64,000 nt of DNA from assembly GCF_001988955.1 (NCBI RefSeq), contig NZ_CP014263.1, positions 4,372,001-4,436,000 on the forward strand, written 5' to 3'. Each line of letters begins with the position of its first letter. The first letter of the stretch is position 1. Positions 60,693 through 64,000 of the stretch are shown here, one piece after another. Source of the stretch: Spirosoma montaniterrae (lineage in GTDB: Bacteria; Bacteroidota; Bacteroidia; Cytophagales; Spirosomataceae). Under the pieces are notes generated by a model. That model searched no databases and had not been told where the DNA came from. It worked only from the letters and a program-made list of their open reading frames with translations. The translations under genes and the position numbers were made by a program.

Positions 60693-60717
60693 GCCGCTCC
60701 CATAAGAGCGGCTTTTT
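60693..60717 (+). terminator. Intrinsic terminator of the nuo operon
   Basis: GCCGCTC (60693-60699) pairs with GAGCGGC (60706-60712), followed by five T. It lies 48 bases past the nuoJ stop. Confidence 0.85.
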
Positions 60718-60740
60718 GCTTATCATACCAACAAAAATCC

Positions 60741-60754
60741 GTATGCTTGCATAA
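60741..60754. promoter_or_regulatory. Operator-like palindrome GTATGC-TT-GCATAA before the thiolase
   Basis: Two six-base arms around two bases, 5 of 6 pairs symmetric (GTATGC against GCATAA). It lies 10 bases upstream of the -7 box of the thiolase gene, overlapping the -33 area. Two further copies precede the acyl-CoA dehydrogenase gene. Confidence 0.7.
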
Positions 60755-60764
60755 CAATTTTATG

Positions 60765-60772
60765 TAGGTTTG
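60765..60772 (+). promoter_or_regulatory. Promoter -7 box TAGGTTTG for the thiolase
   Basis: Exact TAnnTTTG match 66 bases before the thiolase ATG and 10 bases after the operator-like palindrome. The TTG inside the palindrome is 15 bases upstream, a little short for a -33 element. Confidence 0.6.
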
Positions 60773-60838
60773 TAATTATATCAGCATTGGCACTGTTTAC
60801 TAAATAAGGTTCCTGCCTGACCAGAAATCAAATTAACT

Positions 60839-62017
60839 ATGGATGCATACATTGTTGCCGGATACCGCACTGCCGTAGGTAAAGCCCCACGCGGTGGTCT
60901 CCGCCTGACCCGCCCCGATGATATGGCGGCTGAAGTCATCAAACATTTGCTCAGTCAAGTGCCTAACCTCGACCCCGCCCGCGTCGAAGACCTGATTGTA
61001 GGTAACGCCGTGCCTGAGGCCGAGCAGGGAATGCAAATTGCCCGATACATTGCGCTACTGTCGCTGCCGCAAAGCGTACCGGGTTTTACCATCAACCGCT
61101 ACTGTGGTTCCGGTCTCGAAGCCATTGCCATTGCCTCGGCCAAAATCCATTCGGGGCTGGCCGACTGCATTATCGCAGGCGGCACGGAATCGATGTCGCT
61201 GGTGCCGGTCATGGGTTGGAAAACGGCTCTGAACTACGAAATCGCGAAGAAAAACCCTGATTACTATATCGGTATGGGACTGACTGCCGAACAGGTTGCC
61301 CAGCAATTTAACATCAGCCGCGACGCCCAGGACGAGTTCGCTTTCGAGTCACACCAGAAAGCTCTGGCGGCTCAGGCGGCAGGTAAGTTCACGGACGAAA
61401 TTGTGCCGATCAATGTCAAAGAAACTTACTTCGACGCTGAAAGTGGTAAGAAAAAAACCCGCGAGTGGACTGTGGCACAGGACGAAGGCCCGCGCAAAGA
61501 CACAAGTGCCGCAGGGTTGGCAAAGTTGAAGCCCGTATTCGCGGCTGGCGGTTCGGTTACGGCGGGTAACTCGTCGCAGACGTCAGACGGGGCCGCGTTC
61601 GTACTGGTGATGTCGGAGCGATTGGTGAATGAACTGAATCTGAAACCCGTAGCCCGAATGATGTCCTATGCATCGGCGGGTGTTGAGCCGAAAATTATGG
61701 GTATTGGTCCTGTAGCGGCTATTCCTATCGCGCTGCAAAAAGCTGGTATGAAGCAGGACGATATTGAGTTAATCGAACTGAATGAAGCGTTTGCAGCACA
61801 ATCGCTGGCGGTAATTCAGGAACTCGGCCTCGACCGGAGTACAATTAACCCCAACGGCGGGGCTATTGCACTTGGTCATGCCCTCGGCTCAACCGGGGCG
61901 CGGCTATCGGTGCACTTGCTGAACGAAATGCGCCGTCAGGATAAAAAATATGGCATGGTCTCGGCCTGCGTTGGCGGTGGTCAGGGCGTTGCCGGTATTT
62001 TCGAGCGGCTGAACTGA
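60839..62017 (+). CDS. Acetyl-CoA C-acyltransferase (thiolase)
   Basis: Cytoplasmic beta-oxidation thiolase, 392 residues. Nucleophile Cys89 is in [17 protein letters not shown]; the other catalytic residues are in [16 protein letters not shown] (His) and [16 protein letters not shown] (Cys). Length and motifs fit FadA/FadI and AtoB alike, so degradative versus biosynthetic use is decided by context: it is followed by an acyl-CoA dehydrogenase, and both genes share an operator-like palindrome. Transcription starts after the nuo terminator. Confidence 0.92.
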   Translation: MDAYIVAGYRTAVGKAPRGGLRLTRPDDMAAEVIKHLLSQVPNLDPARVEDLIVGNAVPEAEQGMQIARYIALLSLPQSVPGFTINRYCGSGLEAIAIASAKIHSGLADCIIAGGTESMSLVPVMGWKTALNYEIAKKNPDYYIGMGLTAEQVAQQFNISRDAQDEFAFESHQKALAAQAAGKFTDEIVPINVKETYFDAESGKKKTREWTVAQDEGPRKDTSAAGLAKLKPVFAAGGSVTAGNSSQTSDGAAFVLVMSERLVNELNLKPVARMMSYASAGVEPKIMGIGPVAAIPIALQKAGMKQDDIELIELNEAFAAQSLAVIQELGLDRSTINPNGGAIALGHALGSTGARLSVHLLNEMRRQDKKYGMVSACVGGGQGVAGIFERLN

Positions 62018-62040
62018 TAACCAATCTGACGTTATATTGA

Positions 62041-62098
62041 TGTATGGCTGACGCGGGTGAGACGCAACCCTTTGCGTCTCCTTCGCGCCAGCCATACA
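62041..62098. repeat. Inverted repeat between the thiolase and acyl-CoA dehydrogenase genes, element K
   Basis: Arms 62041-62067 and 62072-62098 match at 24 of 27 positions around a four-base loop (TGTATGGCTG ... CAGCCATACA). It begins 23 bases after the thiolase stop and could terminate that transcript. Confidence 0.8.
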
Positions 62099-62163
62099 CC
62101 GCATCTGATTCTTGTAAAAACCACTGAATAAGTTAGACAAAACACGCAAAAATTTTGTTATTA

Positions 62164-62177
62164 GTATGCTTGCATAC
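62164..62177. promoter_or_regulatory. Operator-like palindrome GTATGC-TT-GCATAC, first copy before acyl-CoA dehydrogenase
   Basis: A perfect GTATGC-TT-GCATAC palindrome. The central TTG is 20 bases upstream of the -7-like box at 62193-62200, so it would cover the -33 element. Confidence 0.75.
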
Positions 62178-62192
62178 TATTTATTGACGTAG

Positions 62193-62200
62193 TTTCTTTG
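62193..62200 (+). promoter_or_regulatory. -7-like box TTTCTTTG for the acyl-CoA dehydrogenase
   Basis: One mismatch to TAnnTTTG (TTTCTTTG), 20 bases after the TTG inside the first palindrome and 40 bases before the start codon. It lies between the two operator-like copies. Confidence 0.45.
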
Positions 62201-62211
62201 CATAAGAATTG

Positions 62212-62225
62212 GTATGCACGCATAA
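62212..62225. promoter_or_regulatory. Operator-like palindrome GTATGC-AC-GCATAA, second copy before acyl-CoA dehydrogenase
   Basis: Same six-base arms with one mismatch, centre 48 bases from the centre of the first copy. It lies in the leader, 14 bases before the ATG, a place where a bound repressor would block elongation or initiation. Confidence 0.7.
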
Positions 62226-62239
62226 TAAAACCGATCAAG

Positions 62240-64000
62240 ATGATTGCTACAGAACCCAAAGCCTCCATCAAGGGTGGCGAATTCCTGATTAAAGAGACAG
62301 AGGCTGCCAACGTTTTTATCCCTGAAGAATTTACTGAAGAGCAGCAGATGATTGCGGCTACCTGCCGCGAGTTTCTGGAGCGCGAAATATGGCCCCGTTT
62401 AAACGAAATTGACTCGGCAAAATCGCCCGAACTGATTTCGTCGCTGATGGACAAAGCTGGTGAACTGGGGCTGTTGGGTACGGGCGTACCAGAAGAATAC
62501 GGCGGTTTTGGCATGAACTTCAACACGTCGATGCTGGTAGCCGAAGCCACTGGCGCGGGGCATTCGTTCTCGGTGGCTCTATCGGCACATACAGGTATCG
62601 GTACGCTGCCGATTGTGTACTACGGCAACGAAGAGCAAAAATCCAAATACCTGCCCCTGCTGGCTTCGGGCGAGTGGAAAGCCGCTTACTGCCTTACCGA
62701 ACCCGATTCCGGTTCAGACGCCAACTCCGGCAAAACCAAAGCCGTTTTGAGCGAAGACGGTAAGCATTACGTGCTAACTGGTCAGAAAATGTGGATCACC
62801 AATGGCGGTTTCGCTGACCTGTTCATTGTGTTCGCCAAAATTGCCGATGCCAATGGGCAATTGGATAAGAACCTTTCGGCCTTTATTGTCGAGAAGTCTT
62901 ACGAAGGCATTACCATGAACGAGCCGGAACACAAGATGGGGATCAAAGGCTCAGATACGCGTCAGGTGTTTTTCACCGATTGTAAAGTGCCGGTCGAGAA
63001 CCTGTTGTCGGAGCGTGGCAATGGTTTCAAAATTGCCGTAAACATCCTGAACATTGGCCGTATTAAGCTGGGTGCTGCCACTATTGGCGGCTCGAAAGAA
63101 GTAATTAATCACGCTATTCGATACGCCAACGAGCGTAAGCAGTTTAAAACGCCTATTTCGGAATTTGGTGCCATCAAGCACAAACTCGCCGAAATGGCAA
63201 TTAAGGTATATGCGTCGGAAACGGCGTCGTACCGCGCGGGTCAGAATATCGACGACCTGATCGAAGATTTCAAAGAGCAGGGCATGGACGATGCATCGGC
63301 CAAACTGAAAGCTCTGGAACAGTTTGCCATTGAATGCGCCGTCATGAAAGTACACGGCTCCGAAGTACTCGACTACGTGACCGACGAAGGTGTGCAGGTG
63401 TATGGCGGTATGGGCTACTCTGCCGATGCACCGATGGACCGCAGCTACCGCGATGCGCGTATCAATCGAATCTTTGAAGGTACGAACGAGATCAACCGGA
63501 TGCTGATTGTTGACATGCTGCTGAAGCGGGCCATGAAAGGCGAACTCGACCTGATGGGTCCGGCAATGGCAGTGGCGAAAGAAATCATGTCGATTCCTGA
63601 TTTCAATACGGAAGAGGAAGAAGGCTTGTTCGTAGCCGAGAAGAACGTGTTGCGGAACCTGAAAAAAGCCGCGCTGATGGTGGCCGGTGCTGCCGTACAG
63701 AAGTTCATGACGAATCTCTCGAACGAGCAGGAGATTCTGATGAACGTGGCCGATATGGCGATTGAAATCTACGTGGCCGAGTCTGTATTGCTGCGTGTGG
63801 AGAAGTTGATTGGCATCAAAGGCGAAGCTGCCGTTTCGCTGCAAAAGCAAATGGCATTGGTGTACCTGCACGAAGCCGTTGAGAAAGTCAACAGCGCGGG
63901 CCGGGCAGCCATCACATCGTTTGCCGAAGGCGACGAACTGCGCGGTATGCTGATGGGCCTGAAACGGTTCACCAAAATTGAGCCGATGAACCTGAAAAAT
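62240..64000 (+). CDS. Acyl-CoA dehydrogenase, long form (3' end missing)
   Basis: FAD-dependent alpha,beta-dehydrogenation of acyl-CoA, first step of beta-oxidation. 587 codons lie in the window; the stop is beyond the right edge. The N-terminal helical domain, the YCLTEPDSGSDANSG flavin motif, QKMWITNGGFADLF, and the catalytic Glu413 in RIFEGTNEINRM are all present. A C-terminal extension of about 170 residues follows, as in ACADVL/ACAD9-type enzymes. The start ATG at 62240 (MIATEPKASIKGGEFL) sits 14 bases after an operator-like palindrome. The electron acceptor (ETF) genes are not in the window. Confidence 0.94.
   Translation, partial: MIATEPKASIKGGEFLIKETEAANVFIPEEFTEEQQMIAATCREFLEREIWPRLNEIDSAKSPELISSLMDKAGELGLLGTGVPEEYGGFGMNFNTSMLVAEATGAGHSFSVALSAHTGIGTLPIVYYGNEEQKSKYLPLLASGEWKAAYCLTEPDSGSDANSGKTKAVLSEDGKHYVLTGQKMWITNGGFADLFIVFAKIADANGQLDKNLSAFIVEKSYEGITMNEPEHKMGIKGSDTRQVFFTDCKVPVENLLSERGNGFKIAVNILNIGRIKLGAATIGGSKEVINHAIRYANERKQFKTPISEFGAIKHKLAEMAIKVYASETASYRAGQNIDDLIEDFKEQGMDDASAKLKALEQFAIECAVMKVHGSEVLDYVTDEGVQVYGGMGYSADAPMDRSYRDARINRIFEGTNEINRMLIVDMLLKRAMKGELDLMGPAMAVAKEIMSIPDFNTEEEEGLFVAEKNVLRNLKKAALMVAGAAVQKFMTNLSNEQEILMNVADMAIEIYVAESVLLRVEKLIGIKGEAAVSLQKQMALVYLHEAVEKVNSAGRAAITSFAEGDELRGMLMGLKRFTKIEPMNLKN

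Noticed and set aside
62951..63871. 306-codon antisense open frame opposite the acyl-CoA dehydrogenase gene
   Set aside because: The plus strand has a clear enzyme with catalytic Glu413; the antisense product has no family features and is rich in His, Phe and Gln as expected from reversed codons.

Overview
The window looks like a chromosomal stretch from a Bacteroidota bacterium, most likely Cytophagales in the Spirosoma/Fibrella/Rudanella neighbourhood. The evidence is internal: many genes are preceded by the Bacteroidota -7 promoter box TAnnTTTG; two secreted proteins end in type IX secretion (T9SS) sorting domains; there is the ExbB-ExbD-ExbD-TonB-PstS-like-TPR cluster typical of the phylum; and complex I comes as separate NuoC and NuoD with a short NuoG. 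The taxonomic placement is inference. No CRISPR array, prophage, insertion sequence or rRNA operon was seen. One tRNA gene, tRNA-Pro(GGG), is present. Genes at both window edges (phosphate permease at the left, acyl-CoA dehydrogenase at the right) are cut.

Layout. 1-12.6 kb: housekeeping genes (pit, rlmN, cvpA, yqeY-like, pdxJ, mnmH, a lipoprotein, prfA, apbE, aroC, a BatD-like protein, a beta-CASP RNase-like enzyme). 12.8-28.4 kb: cell-envelope genes: penicillin-binding protein 1C, a secreted amidohydrolase, a large multidomain glucose/sorbosone dehydrogenase-like protein, an NTF2-like secreted protein, a giant thioester alpha-2-macroglobulin lipoprotein, an extremely Asp/Arg/Asn-rich lipoprotein and a gamma-carbonic anhydrase. 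28.4-36.3 kb: a HupE/UreJ-like protein, an MBOAT/SGNH pair (probable polysaccharide O-acetylation) and two tandem M1 metallopeptidases that share near-identical patches. 36.4-43 kb: tRNA-Pro and the TonB energy-transduction operon. 43.1-50.2 kb: adk, obg and two tandem T9SS sialate-O-acetylesterase-like proteins. 50.3-60.7 kb: nuoA-B-(DUF29-like)-C-D-E-F-(GT-C-like membrane protein)-G-H-I-J, ended by a terminator with no nuoK-N behind it. 60.8-64 kb: two beta-oxidation genes (thiolase and a long acyl-CoA dehydrogenase).

Two patterns stand out from the ordinary gene content. First, the two beta-oxidation genes share an operator-like palindrome, GTATGC-N2-GCATA(A/C), once before the thiolase and twice before the dehydrogenase, each placed on a core promoter. 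This looks like the binding site of an unidentified fatty-acid-degradation regulator. Second, at least eleven gene-flanking spots hold repeat elements built from short iterated words, ten of them as word arrays facing their reverse complement. The words differ from place to place but the architecture is the same, and several elements run into flanking genes, supplying a start codon or C-terminal codons.

Coordinates of motifs were counted by hand from the sequence. Family assignments rest on recognisable motifs and overall protein character, not on database searches.
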